64,000 bases of DNA from NCBI GenBank assembly GCA_950022655.1, contig OX465592.1, positions 4,919,544 through 4,983,543 of the forward strand, given 5' to 3'. Below the pieces are notes generated by a model. The model searched no databases and had not been told where the DNA came from. It saw nothing but the letters and a program-made list of their open reading frames with translations. The translations under genes were made by a program, and so were the position numbers. Of this stretch, positions 42,470 through 53,224 are shown one piece after another (positions within the stretch are counted from its first letter, which is position 1; every line of letters begins with the position of its first letter). This stretch comes from Alentia gelatinosa (taxonomy: Eukaryota > Annelida > Polychaeta > Phyllodocida > Polynoidae).

Positions 42470-42700
42470 TACCGTACAAATAGTGTTAAGCTCTGCCGCC
42501 AGAGTGTCACATCGTAAACAGCGTATAATATCAGCTTCCGCCGGAAGTCGACTCCTGCCAGTCACCAGCTCCGACTGCAGCGACCCCAGGTGAGTGTTTA
42601 ATCAATCCGGGACATTACTCCACCAATGTCAACATCATCTGATTGGTCGAGCGCCACGTCACGTGACTGGGCATGAGGTTGGGGGTAAAAGGCGGATCGG
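42470..42700 (+). promoter_or_regulatory. Promoter-like segment with a strong splice donor
   Basis: TTCCGCCGGAAG (ETS-like inverted pair, about 42536-42547) is followed by CAGCGACCCCAG|GTGAGT, a consensus donor with its GT at 42590-42591. Just after lie GATTGG (inverted CCAAT, about 42640) and GTCACGTGAC (about 42658). A noncoding first exon ending at 42589 is possible. No coding sequence recognised. Confidence 0.35.
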
Positions 42701-42754
42701 GGCTGGCGCAGGTGGAAGGGAGACGGAGGAGTCAATGTATTCGGCGGAGGATTT

Positions 42755-44310
42755 ATGACAGGGTGCGGCGCCTAAATCTGGCATACTGCCCGGGACTGAG
42801 GCTTCTGGCCGTATTTAGGAGTGACTTGGCGCTGTTTTTAGGTGTGGCTCGGTGCCTGAATGCACCCTGCTGTCCTGGTCGTGGTCTCTTGCCATATTTA
42901 GGTGTTGGGCGGTGTCGTAGTGGCTGCTGCTCTGTGCTGCTCGGAGCTGTTCGGTACTGCTTTGTGCTGCTTGGAGCTGTTCAGCACTGCTTGGTGCTGC
43001 TCGGAGCTGCTCATTGCTGCGCAGAGATGCTCGGAGCTGTTTAGCACTGCTTGGTGCTGCTCGGAGCTGTCAAGCACTGCTCGTTGCTGCTCGGAACTGT
43101 TCAGCACTGGTCGGTGCTGCTCAGAGCTGTTCATTGCTGCTCTGAGATGCTCAATGCTGCTCGGAGATGCTCAGTGCATCTTGAGACTGCTCAGCGCTAT
43201 TCATAGTTGTTCATAGTTGCTTGGGGATGCTCAGAGCTGTTCGTTTTTTCTCGGAATCAGTCAGTGCCTGAATCCACTTTGTTGCCCAGGGCTGCGGTCT
43301 CTGGCTGTATTTAGGTGTGGCTCAGTGCCTCAATTCACCATGCTACACAGGGCCGCAGTATCTGGTCGTATTTAGGTAGTTGGCTTCGTTGTTTTGGCTG
43401 CCGCTTTAAGATACTCCGAGCTGCTCAGTGCTGTTTGGTGCTGCTTGGAGATGCTCAGCGCACCTTGAGACTGCTCGGTGCTATTCAGAGCTGTTCGTAG
43501 TTGGTCAGGGATGCTCAGAGCTGTTCACATTTGCTCAGAACCAGTCAGTGCCTGAATCTGCCATACTGCCCAAGGCCGCAGTCTCTTGCTGTATTTAGTT
43601 GTGGCTCGGTGCCTGAAGCCACCATGCTGACCAGGGATGTGGTCTCTAGCAGTATTTAGGTGTCTGGGCCACAGTCTCTGGCTGTATATAGGTGCGGTTC
43701 GGCCCCTAAATCTGCAATGCTGCCCGGGACAACGGTCATTCGCCGTATTTAGGTGTGGCTCGGCGCTGCTTTTAGGGGTCGGTTGGTGCCTGAATTCACC
43801 ATGCTCCCCTGGGTCGTTGTCCTTGGCAGTATTTAGGTGTGGCGCTATGCCTGAATGCGCCCTACCACCTGGGGCCATGGCCTGAATCTGCCGTGCTGCC
43901 CAGGGCAACGGTCTCTAGCCGTATTTAGGTATCGGGTAGCACCTGAATCTGCCATGCTGCCTAGGGCAACAGTCTCTGGCCATATTTAGGTGTTGGGCAG
44001 TGTCATATTGGCTGCCGTACAGAGCTGCTCGATGCTGTTCAGAACTGCTCAGAGATGCTCGGAGATGCTCGGAGATGCTCGGAGATGCATGGAGATGCTC
44101 GGCACTATTCACAGCTGCTTAGAACTGCTCGGTGCTGCTCACAGTTGCTCGGCACGTCTTGGAACCGCTCAGTGCTATTCGGAGCTGTTCGTTGTTGCTC
44201 AGGGATGCTTGGCGCTGTTCGGTGCTGTTTGGTGCTGTTTGGTGCTGTTTGGTGCTTTTTGGTGCTGCTCGAATCTGCTCATGGTGGCTCAGTGCTATTC
44301 AGAGCTCCTT
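42755..44310 (+). repeat. Composite GCTGCTC / AATCTGCCATGCTGCCC repeats
   Basis: Three zones. 42930-43260: 30-bp pattern of GGTGCTGCTCGGAGCTGTTC with AGCACTGCTT. 42755-42900 and 43260-44000: a repeat of about 60-65 bp with GTATTTAGGTGTGGCTCGGT, GCCTGAATCTGCCATGCTGC and CCAGGGCAACGGTCTCTGGC. 44030-44310: GAGATGCTCG and GGTGCTGTTT decamers. The zones alternate, so one repeat grew inside another. Confidence 0.85.
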
Positions 44311-44491
44311 GAGGCCAGGGGTATGGAAAACAAAGTACAGTGTGAATAGATTCCCAAAAGAGGACCTGAGGTGGTCACTGTGTGTGTTCGACACTTGGAG
44401 TCATCCCGCCTTATCATCTTCCCCCTGGAGACAGGAGGCCGCAACAGTCGAGAAGCCGGCGACCACAGATAGAAGGCTCACCCAAATGGAG

Positions 44492-46878
44492 CAAGCCAAC
44501 TCACAGACACACAGCCAACTCACCCACACACAGTCACCTCACCCACACAGCCAACTCACCCACACAGCCAACTCACCCACACAGCCAACTCACCCACACA
44601 CAGCCAACTCACCCACACACAGCCAACTCACCCACACAGCCAACCCACACACACAGACAACCCACCCACACAGCCAACTCACCCAGACAGCCAACCCACC
44701 CACACAGCCAACTCACCCACACACAGCCAACTCACACACAGCCAACTCACCCACACAAACAACTAACTCACACACAGTCACCTCACCCACACAGCCAACC
44801 CACCCACACAGCCAACTCACCCACACACAGCCAACTCACACACAGCCAACTCACCCACACAGCCAACTCACACACAGCCAACCCACACACACAGCCAACC
44901 CACCCACACAGCCAACTCACCCACACACAGCCAACTCACACACACAGCCAACTCACCCACACAGCCAACCCACACACACAGCCAACTCACCCACACAGCC
45001 AACCCACCCACACAGCCAACTCACCCACACACAGCCAACTCACACACAGCCAACTCACCCACACAGACAACCCACCCACACAGCCAACTCACCCACACAG
45101 CCAACCCACCCACACAGCCAACTCACCCACACACAGCCAACTCACACACAGCCAACTCACCCACACATAGCCAACTCACTCACACAGCCAACCATCCACA
45201 CAGACAACCCACCCACACAGCCAACTCACCCACACAGTCAACTTACCCACACAGCCAACTCACCCACACAGCCACCTCACCCACACACAGCCAACTTACC
45301 CACACAGCCAACTAACACACACAGCCAACTCACCCACACAGCCAACTCACACACACACAGCCAACTCACCCACACAGCCAACTCACCCACACACAGCAAA
45401 CCCACACACACAGCCAACTCTACCACACAGCAAACTCACCCACACAGCCAACTCACCCACACAGCCAACTCACCCACACAGCCAACTCACCCACACAGCC
45501 AACACACCCACACACCCAACTCACCCACACAGCCAACTCACCCACACACAGCCAACTCACCCACACAGCCAACTCACCCACACAGCCAACTCACCCACAC
45601 ACAGCCAACTAACACACACAGCCAACTCACTCTAACAACCAACTCACCCACACAGCCAACTCACCCACACACAGCCAACTCACCCACACAGCCAACTCAC
45701 CCACACAGCCAACTAACACACACAGCCAACTCACCCACACAGCCAACTCACACACACACAGCCAACTCACCCACACACAGCCAACTCACCCACACACAGC
45801 CAATACACACACACAGCCAACTCACCCACACAGCCAACTCACCCACACAGCCAACTCACCCACACAGCCAACTCACCCACACAGCCAACTCACCCACACA
45901 GCCAACTCACCCACACAACCAACTCACCCACACAGCCAACTCACCCACACACAGCCAACTCACCCACACAGCAAACTCACCCACACAGCCAACTCACCCA
46001 CACACAGCCAACTCACCCACACAGCCAACTCACCCACACAGCCAACTCACCCACACACAGCCAACTAACACACACAGCCAACTCACCCACACAACCAACT
46101 CACCCACACAGCCAACTCACCCACACACAGCCAACTCACCCACACAGCCAACTCACCCACACACAGCCAACTCACCCACACACAGCCAACCCACCCACAC
46201 ACAGCCAACTCACCCACACACAGCCAACCCACCCACACACAGCCAGCTCACCCACACACAGCCAACTCACCCACACAGCCAACTCACCCACACAGCCAAC
46301 TCACCCACACAGCCAACTCACCCACACAGCCAACTCACCCACACAGCCAACTCACACACACACAGGCAACTCACCCACACAGCCAACCCACCCACACAGC
46401 CAACTTACCCACACAGCCAACCCACCCACACAGCCAACTCACCCACACAGCCAACTCACCCACACAACCAACTCACCCACACAGCCACCTCACACACAGC
46501 CAACTCACCCACACAGCCACCTCACACACAGCCAACTCACCCACACAGCCAACTCACCCACACAGCCAACTCACCCACACAGCCAACTCACCCACACACA
46601 GCCAACTCACCCACACACAGCCAACCCACCCACACACAGCCAACCCACCCACACACAGCCAACCCACCCACACACAGCCAGCTCACCCACACACAGCCAA
46701 CTCACCCACACAGCCAACTCACCCACACAGCCAACTCACCCACACAGCCAACTCACCCACACAGCCAACTCACCCACACACCCAACTCACCCACACACCC
46801 AACTCACCCACACAGCCAACTCACCCACACACAGCCAACTCACCCACACTTACATTGCTAACTCACCTACACATAGCC
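44492..46878 (+). repeat. 17-bp minisatellite, 2.4 kb (CACCCACACAGCCAACT)
   Basis: About 138 copies of CACCCACACAGCCAACT with 2-bp CA expansions (ACACACAG). Larger duplicated blocks are visible, e.g. AACTAACACACACAGCCAAC occurs at about 45608, 45712 and 46066. The longest frame in the window (over 900 codons, Pro/Thr/His/Gln/Ser/Asn) is this array: 17 bp gives a 17-residue repeat in any frame lacking stops. I find no start context, homology or codon bias to suggest a gene. Confidence 0.97.
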
Positions 46879-46914
46879 AACCTTCACTCAAGAGGCAGGA
46901 ATACTGCTTGAGGA

Positions 46915-47248
46915 GGAGGTGGCTGAGGCCATCGACCAGCCCCGATTAGATCTAACCGCATCTGGACACGTGTCCTCCGCGAGACTATCACGAGATACCA
47001 CGAGAACACGCGAGATCCCACGAGAGTTGGAGCACGCCATCTTGGACGTCAGCACCATGTTTTTTACGAGGCTGGAGGATCGTACGTCTCCTGGTTCTAC
47101 GCAGATAATCTGTTCTCGTACGTTCGTTGGTAGAGGATTTAATTTGATCCCAGTCAAGGGAGGTATTGCGTCATATTTAAAAACGGATCTGTGTGAGGAT
47201 CACCCTGGAGATGCCTACCCACAAAACCTATATAGAACTGCATCGAGA
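46915..47248. other. Unrecognised segment with a YY1-like site
   Basis: CGCCATCTTGG at 47035-47045 (reverse CCAAGATGGCG) fits the YY1 motif; CACGAGA is repeated four times just upstream (46989-47026). An open frame spans 46919-47257 but matches nothing I know. Confidence 0.3.
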
Positions 47249-47580
47249 ATCGTATAAATAGACAATACTCCACGAGTTTGGATGGGCCGCAATAGTCATC
47301 GTGGCGAAGCCGAGTTACGATTGTGGCACATCCAAACGAGTGGAGTATTGTGTATTTTTCGATTCGAGTACGGTTCTGGATTTATCTCACCCCTTTCTAT
47401 GACATTAAATATCATCACAATGTCAGAATAATTATTATATACTTAGCAAATCCAGATGACGTCATCTCACATTTACTACGCCATGGCCATGGTGTAGTAT
47501 GTGACTTTACGGGGGTGATCGTTGAGTGTTTTTTTTAAATATTATTCCTATGGCTAAACTTGTACCAGGGGTGAGATACT
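47249..47580. mobile_element. Palindromic hairpin plus TTATCTCACCCC module
   Basis: Hairpin 47249-47378: GAGAATCGTATAAATAGACA, ATACTCCACGAGTTTGGATG pair with CATCCAAACGAGTGGAGTAT and TGTATTTTTCGATTC; loop holds GTGGCGAAGCCGAG. Module about 47381-47577: TTTATCTCACCCC to AGGGGTGAGATACT. Inside the module are two perfect or near-perfect palindromes, GATGACGTCATC (47455-47466) and the 26-nt TACTACGCCATGG...CATGGTGTAGTA (47474-47499). Confidence 0.75.
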
Positions 47581-47589
47581 AAAGTAAAA

Positions 47590-48262
47590 TCCAACAAATT
47601 TTGGTCAAAGTCATCGTTCCCCACGAGTTTGATGCAGAGTGATCCGAACGAGGCGATAGCCGAGGGAATGCCACATAGCTTTGAAAACAGTTGGAGAACA
47701 ACGACTTTGACCAAAACGAGTTACTCTCTGTATTCATCTCACCCCTGTACACACTAAAAGAATGAACGACACATATGACATAGACCATGGAAAAGGGACT
47801 GCAAAACTCATAGGGGCATGGAGAACTTTTTTTTTATTGGAAATGATTCGCCCGTATCAATACAATGCGGTCTACCATCATCACCATTTCGATGCTATTT
47901 TATAAATAGAATGATACATCGAAATTTGGATATATATAATGTATACAATGTGCAATATACAGTTTCATATACATAGAAGGAAATGATTACGTTTATATTT
48001 TCTACCTTTTCTTTCCAAAAATCCCCGGGGTGAGATAAAAGACGTTTCCGTTTGAATATCACGTAGCATTGAAACGAGTTGGAGAACAACTACTTTGAAC
48101 AAAACGAGTTGCTTTCTCTATTTATCCCACACCTATACACACTAAAAGAATGGATGACACACAGGATATAGACTATTGAATGCAATACTCATGGGGACAT
48201 GGAGAACGAGTTCCCAATGTTAAGCCTATGGGACAAAAACCCCAGGGGTGAGATAAAAGACG
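47590..48262. mobile_element. Palindromic modules, second and third copies in tandem
   Basis: Hairpin 47593-47727: TTTTGGTCAAAGTCATCGTT pairs with AACGACTTTGACCAAAA; centre GAGGCGATAGCCGAG. Then CATCTCACCCCTGTACACAC, AAAAGAATGAACGACACA and CATAGGGGCATGGAGAAC. From 48060 the same blocks repeat (ATTGAAACGAGTTGGAGAAC, AATGTTAAGCCTATGGGACA, CAGGGGTGAGATAAAAG). A poly-T at 47828 breaks the first copy. Confidence 0.7.
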
Positions 48263-48509
48263 TTTCAGTTTGATGACGTCGGTTCGGCATTCACACGGCG
48301 GCCCTGTCAGCAGCCGGCCGGTAATTGACCACATAACTCAGCCCAGGCCGCTCTGACCAGACTGTCTTACGCAGCAGATTATGGGGTATCAAGTGTTTAC
48401 GATAAATAAACTCTCTTTTTATCTGAGCCAGACGCATGTAGATTTTATTAGCTGGGCTGGGGAACGATCCCCGGGGTATGATGATAGGGTGAGCTTCTGG
48501 GCACTGCCT

Positions 48510-48895
48510 GGGGCCGGGATGGAGTTAAAGTCAGTCTGCACTGAGTCATTATCCTTAAAGAACATTACAACGAGCGATTATTTATAAAACGTCTAAAAGG
48601 CAGGCGTTTGTAGCTCATAAAACCCGTTTCCATTGGCCAACGGAAAGGAGATTTTTTTAGTTGCCCAGAAAGTCTGTCAGTGGTGCCACCGACTGTGCGT
48701 CGGTATCGAGAAATCGGTTAGGATAGTAGATTTCACTCAGTGACCGAGCTTTCACTCAGTGGTGGTTGGTGCCACATTGTATAATCTAAGCAGAAAAGTT
48801 GTGGGTCATTTCACGGGATGGGTCGTTTCCATTGACCGATTTTGGGTCAGCAGTGCCAAAAGTCTGTCGGTGGTTCCTGACTGTAGACAGCCGAG
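48510..48895 (+). mobile_element. Composite family B block, second copy
   Basis: CTGGGGCCGGGATGGAGTTA through ACGAGCGATTATTTATAAAA, then CCCGTTTCCATTGGCCAACG (about 48624), TGGTGCCACATTGTATAATC and GGTGGTTCCTGACTGTAGAC, collinear with 23195-23600. Confidence 0.7.
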
Positions 48896-49106
48896 TGAAT
48901 ATCATGTAGCATTGAAACGAGTTGGAGAACAACGACTTTGACCAAAACGAGTTGCTCTCTGTAATCATCCCACCCTTGTACACACTAAAAGAATGTATGA
49001 CACACAGGACATATACCATGGAGAACAGAGTGCAATACTCATAGGGGCATGGAGAACGAGTTCCCAATGTTAAGCCTATGGGACAGAAATACCAGGATGA
49101 GATAAA
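48896..49106 (+). mobile_element. Palindromic module, fourth copy
   Basis: ATCATGTAGCATTGAAACGA, ACAACGACTTTGACCAAAAC, AATGTTAAGCCTATGGGACA and AGGATGAGATAAAG, collinear with 48052-48262. Its left part is joined directly to the family B block. Confidence 0.65.
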
Positions 49107-49357
49107 GGGGTTAACTATTTCACATAGACTCGGGCCTCGGGATCCGGTAGAGGGCGTGTGGCACCACGTGATCTACTCACTTCATATATCGCCTTCCGCG
49201 GAAGGATCCCGGATGTTAAAGCTGCCCCCAGGTGGCGCTACAGGCGCAGCTGCGTCCCCCCGAAGCGCCATCTATCGTGAGCGGGCGGTATCTTATGAAG
49301 GGGGCATGTTGGCCTCCACTGGGGTATGAAACGGCCGGTGATAAAGTTCACAGAGTG

Positions 49358-49622
49358 GCCGAGCAGCTCCGAGCGGCTCCGAGCGGCTCCGAGCGGCTCC
49401 GAGCAGCTCCGAGCAGCTCCGAGCAGCTCCGAGCAGCTCCGAACAGCTCCGAGCTGCTCGGAGCAGCTCCGAACAGCTCCGAGCAGCTCCGGGTAGCTCC
49501 AAGCAGCTCCGAACAGCTCCGAGCAGCTCCGAACAGCTCCGAGCAGCTCCGAGCAACTCCGAACAACTCCGAACAGCTCCGAACAGCTCCGAGCAGCTCC
49601 GAGCAGCTCCGAGCAGATCCCG
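49358..49622 (-). repeat. 10-bp minisatellite (GAGCAGCTCC)
   Basis: About 26 copies of GAGCAGCTCC with variants GAGCGGCTCC and GAACAGCTCC. Reverse complement GGAGCTGCTC is the core of the 42930-43260 array. Frames on both strands are artefacts. Confidence 0.96.
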
Positions 49623-49740
49623 GCTCGCCGTCTGTGTCTTCACGGATAACTCACAGACTCCTGGAGAACTCCACCAGCGACGGGCGCCCGGTTAAATTAC
49701 TAATATACATGGTGAACGCCTATGAAATACATAGACAATA

Positions 49741-49800
49741 ATCGATGGTTTTGTGGACAGGCGGCCGTAAACCATGAGAGGTTGACGGATAGTTATATCA
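49741..49800 (+). mobile_element. Family D hairpin, half copy
   Basis: TCGATGGTTTTGTGGACAGG, CGGCCGTAAACCATGAGAGG and TTGACGGATAGT match one arm and part of the centre of 29115-29242. No second arm is seen. Confidence 0.65.
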
Positions 49801-50290
49801 ATTGTTAGGATAAATTTAGTCAATTATCTTTTATGATTCCGGGTATATAGTAAATTCAAAAAGTCCTACCATGCTTGTACAAGGCAGAACACTGGAACTT
49901 AACGATTCGTATGGAACTCGGCGTAAACGTATCGTTCCACATTTACCGTCAATTCTCATCTTGGTTTGTACCTTGTAGAGCATGGGCAGGACGATCTATA
50001 TACCTCTGGTGAATGCCTATGAGATATTAGCCACTGCTAGGGGTGTAGTATGAATAATGTTCAGGCTCCCTGAGACGTAGTTATTTTCTGAAACCAGTCA
50101 ATATTGTATATTAATGCACCAACGTACACCAGAGGGCACAGAGTGATTGCCAGTTCCACAATCAGCCGCCAATTTGATGTATGTATATATATTACCTGAA
50201 TAGTCCTCTCTAAAGTATTATCAGTGGATGTTACCCAATACTCTGTAGCACAAATACATATTGTTACCACAATGTATGACGCGAACCCTG
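49801..50290. other. No gene; half D2 arm near 50092-50116
   Basis: TTTTCTGAAACCAGTCAATA at about 50087-50108 is a single arm of the 13204-13344 palindrome. Confidence 0.5.
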
Positions 50291-50470
50291 AGGGTGGTTG
50301 TGGCCCCTAAGATTCGAGGTCAACTCTCGACTGCAGAGCCGTCCCAAGGCGCGAGAAAATATTATGTAAGGAGGTCAGGGTGAAGGTCGGGGTTTGCTGT
50401 GAATGCAGTCATTGGCTACTCGGTCTACTGTCTTCCTTATATGGAATTAAGGTAATGGGACAACTCCATG
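50291..50470 (-). mobile_element. Dispersed family G, copy 2 (inverted)
   Basis: GGGTGGTTGTGGCCCCTAAG, GTCAACTCTCGACTGCAGAG, ATGTAAGGAGGTCAGGGTGA and GGTCGGGGTTTGCTGTGAAT are the reverse complement order of 15094-15265. Confidence 0.6.
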
Positions 50471-50880
50471 GCGGTAGAGGGACCAGACAGCAGAAGGGCA
50501 CTGGCCGAGTCTGGATTATCTACAACACAATGACTGCGCCGGATCTATTTTATCAACAGAATAGAATAAAGACGGGAACATATTTAGCCTTCACAATGGT
50601 TATCTATAAACAAAGATTTCTCGTGTATAGAGAAGAATATTCTTTCATCAAAAGCAGGCGTTTTTACCTCGACATCCCGAACTTTAAATAAACTAATTAC
50701 ACAACATAGAAACCAGTAATAAGCCTCTTTTGTTCGTGAATGGACACTAAGAATAGCAGAGTCGATGTTCGTGTGCCAGTTCTCCTGTCAGGTCCATAGG
50801 AACATTTCTATGCAGAGCTTAGGTCTGAGATGTCGAATATATACTTGTAGATTATAGGACACAGTTACATGGATCATACA
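50471..50880. other. No recognised gene
   Basis: An open frame (50380-50691) overlaps family G and is not recognisable. Confidence 0.4.
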
Positions 50881-50884
50881 CAGA

Positions 50885-51300
50885 GATATATATGGTGTAT
50901 TGGACCTAGAGATATTACCAATACACAGAGCTATGTATGGTGTATGAGACCAAGAGATATTGCCGATACTATCAAGAAACGTCAAAAAGGTTTCATACAA
51001 TTGTTTATTTGGCATGAGTTATCTTCGCTGAATGATAGAGCTGAGTGATATCTGATGCAGAAGAAAACAAAGGTCATGTAAACAATTATATGAAATTGAG
51101 CGACGTTTAGATTTTATCCATACCCTATCACGTGGTTTTAACTTAGTATGTCAAGTGCGGCATGCCATGTTAAGTCTATGGGGATTTATATGCGGGGTAA
51201 GAGAACTACGTGTGGTGTATGAGACACCAAGATATTGCCGATACACAGAACTATGTGTTGTTTATTAGACACTGAATTATTTCCGAAACTATCAAGAACC
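50885..51300 (+). mobile_element. Module H copy 2 within GTGTATGAGACC repeats
   Basis: Module H at 50969-51202 (TATCAAGAAACGTCAAAAAG to TATATGCGGGGTAAG) lies between repeats of GTGTATGAGACCAAGAGATA, TTGCCGATACACAGA and CTATGTATG at 50885-50970 and 51205-51300. The flanks look like a duplicated 50-bp unit split by the insertion. Confidence 0.6.
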
Positions 51301-51504
51301 ATCACGATTTTGAATTTACGTCTATTTTCAATGTCACGCGTTTTGGGGTGACAAAAGTGCATATTGAACTTAGAGAATTGTTTTATGACCGAGAAGAGTT
51401 TGTTCAATTTTCAGATGGGATACACTGATAGCAGTTTCAACGTGTTTCTTCGTAGAATGGCATGAGAAGGTACAGACTCACACTTGTATGCCTTTAAGGT
51501 GGAC

Positions 51505-52430
51505 GACCTGCGAATGTTGTGGTTGTGAGTGACTTAACGGCGACTGGCGACTCATGAATGTTGAGGTTTTGATTATAATGGCGACTGGCAATTCGTGAAA
51601 GTTGAAGTTGTGATTGCCTTATGGCGACTGACAACTCCTGAATGTTGAGGTTTTGATTGTAATGGCGACTGGCGACTGATGAATGTTGAGGTTGTGATTG
51701 TAATGGCGACTTGAGACTGATGAATGTTGAGGTTTTGATTATAATGGCGACTGGCGACTGATGAATGTTGAGGTTGCGATTGTCTCAATGGCGACTGGCA
51801 ACTCATGGTTATTGAGGTTGTGATTGTAATGGCAACTGGCGACTCGTGAATGTTGAGGTTTGGATTGTAATGGCAACTGGCGACTCGTGAATGTTCAGGG
51901 TTGATTGTAATGGCGACTGGCAACTCGTGAATGATGAGGTTTTGATTGTAATGGCGACTGGCGACTGGTGAATGTTTAGGGTTGTGATTGTAACGGCGAC
52001 TTGCGACTCATGATTGTTGAGGTTCTGATTATAATGGTGACTGGCGACTTGTAAATGTTGAGGTTTTGATTGTAATAGTGACTGGCGACTCCTGAATGTT
52101 GAGGTTTTAATTGTAACTGGACTTAAGACTTAAGATGAATGTTGAGGTCGTGATTATAATGGTAACTGATGACTGGTGAATGTTGAGGTTGTGATTGTTA
52201 TGGCGACGGACGACTCATGGTTATTGAGGTTTTGATTGTAATGGTGACTGGCGACTCGTGAATGCTGAGGTTGAGATTGTAATAGTGACCGATGACTGAA
52301 TGTTAAGGCTGTGATTGTAATGGCGACTGGCAACTCGTGAATGTTAAGGCTGTGATTGTAATTGCGACTGGCGACTCGTGAATGTTGAGGTTGAAATTGT
52401 AATGGCGACTCACGACTCGCTCAATATCTT
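51505..52430 (+). repeat. 41-bp minisatellite
   Basis: About 22 units of GTTGAGGTTGTGATTGTAAT followed by GGCGACTGGCGACTCGTGAA T, diverged, with small indels. Confidence 0.92.
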
Positions 52431-52801
52431 CGAAAAACCCAGCACCATATCTGAGATGACATGCGAGGTATGTTTATATACACCGCCTTCGGCCATATTG
52501 CGCGGGAATTTTATACACTTTGCTTGATTAACGCAAATTGTCGTCTGCGTACAGTGTCACGTGGTACATTATGCGCTGCCGCAAGAAGAACGTCCGCTCT
52601 GTCCTCGACACAATACTAAACTACATCAGATGTCATTAGTTTAACTGGGCGCGTGTCGAGGGAATATGGCTTCAGCGTGATGGGTTTTTACCGGGAGAAG
52701 GAAATTGAGAAATGTGACGAGAGGTTGACTCGAGGGAGTTTCACGACGCCACTCAGCAGGGTGTATAATCGTATTAGAGAAATCGTATTAGAGAAACAAC
52801 T
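52431..52801. other. No recognised gene
   Basis: CpG-containing sequence, no supported feature. Confidence 0.4.
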
Positions 52802-53022
52802 GTCCATAATAAAGCTATAGTAACTCTATATGGACATACCCAGTGAATAAAGATGTGTTATATTAACCACCTAATACAAAGGGTCCATAATAAACCTATA
52901 TGAACTCTATATGGACATACCTGGCACATACAGATATGTTAAATTATCTACCTAATACAACGTGTCCATAGTAAACCTATAGGATCTCTGTATGGATATA
53001 CCCGGCACATACCGATACGTTG
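52802..53022 (+). repeat. About 81-bp repeat, 3 copies
   Basis: GTCCATAATAAACCTATA, AACTCTATATGGACATACC, ACATACAGATATGTTA and CACCTAATACAA repeat three times. Confidence 0.85.
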
Positions 53023-53089
53023 TATGCTCCCGGCTGTGATAAATAGTGCCTGTAACGTCACCTAGCGAGCGAACGACGAAGCCCATAAT

Positions 53090-53165
53090 AAGATAAAGGT
53101 GGATAATAAATATTGACTGGTTTCAGATAAAAAGAGGTCGTATGATCTTTAAAGTAGAGCCTACG
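53090..53165 (+). mobile_element. Family D2 palindrome, half copy
   Basis: AAAGGTGGATAATAAATATT followed by GACTGGTTTCAGATAAAAAG matches the left arm of 13204-13344 and its TTATTATCCACCTTT flank. No right arm seen. Confidence 0.6.
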
Positions 53166-53224
53166 CAATATCGTCGCATTAGTTCCGGTATCATTTTCCC
53201 CTGAGAGAGAGGGTCCTGTCGCAC

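Noticed and set aside
44132..46861. A 909-codon plus-strand open frame
   Set aside because: It is the 17-bp array plus a short lead-in; the residue repeat follows from the nucleotide period, and no domain or codon bias is seen.
46919..47257. 112-codon open frame after the 17-bp array
   Set aside because: No similarity that I recognise; it ends inside a palindromic element.
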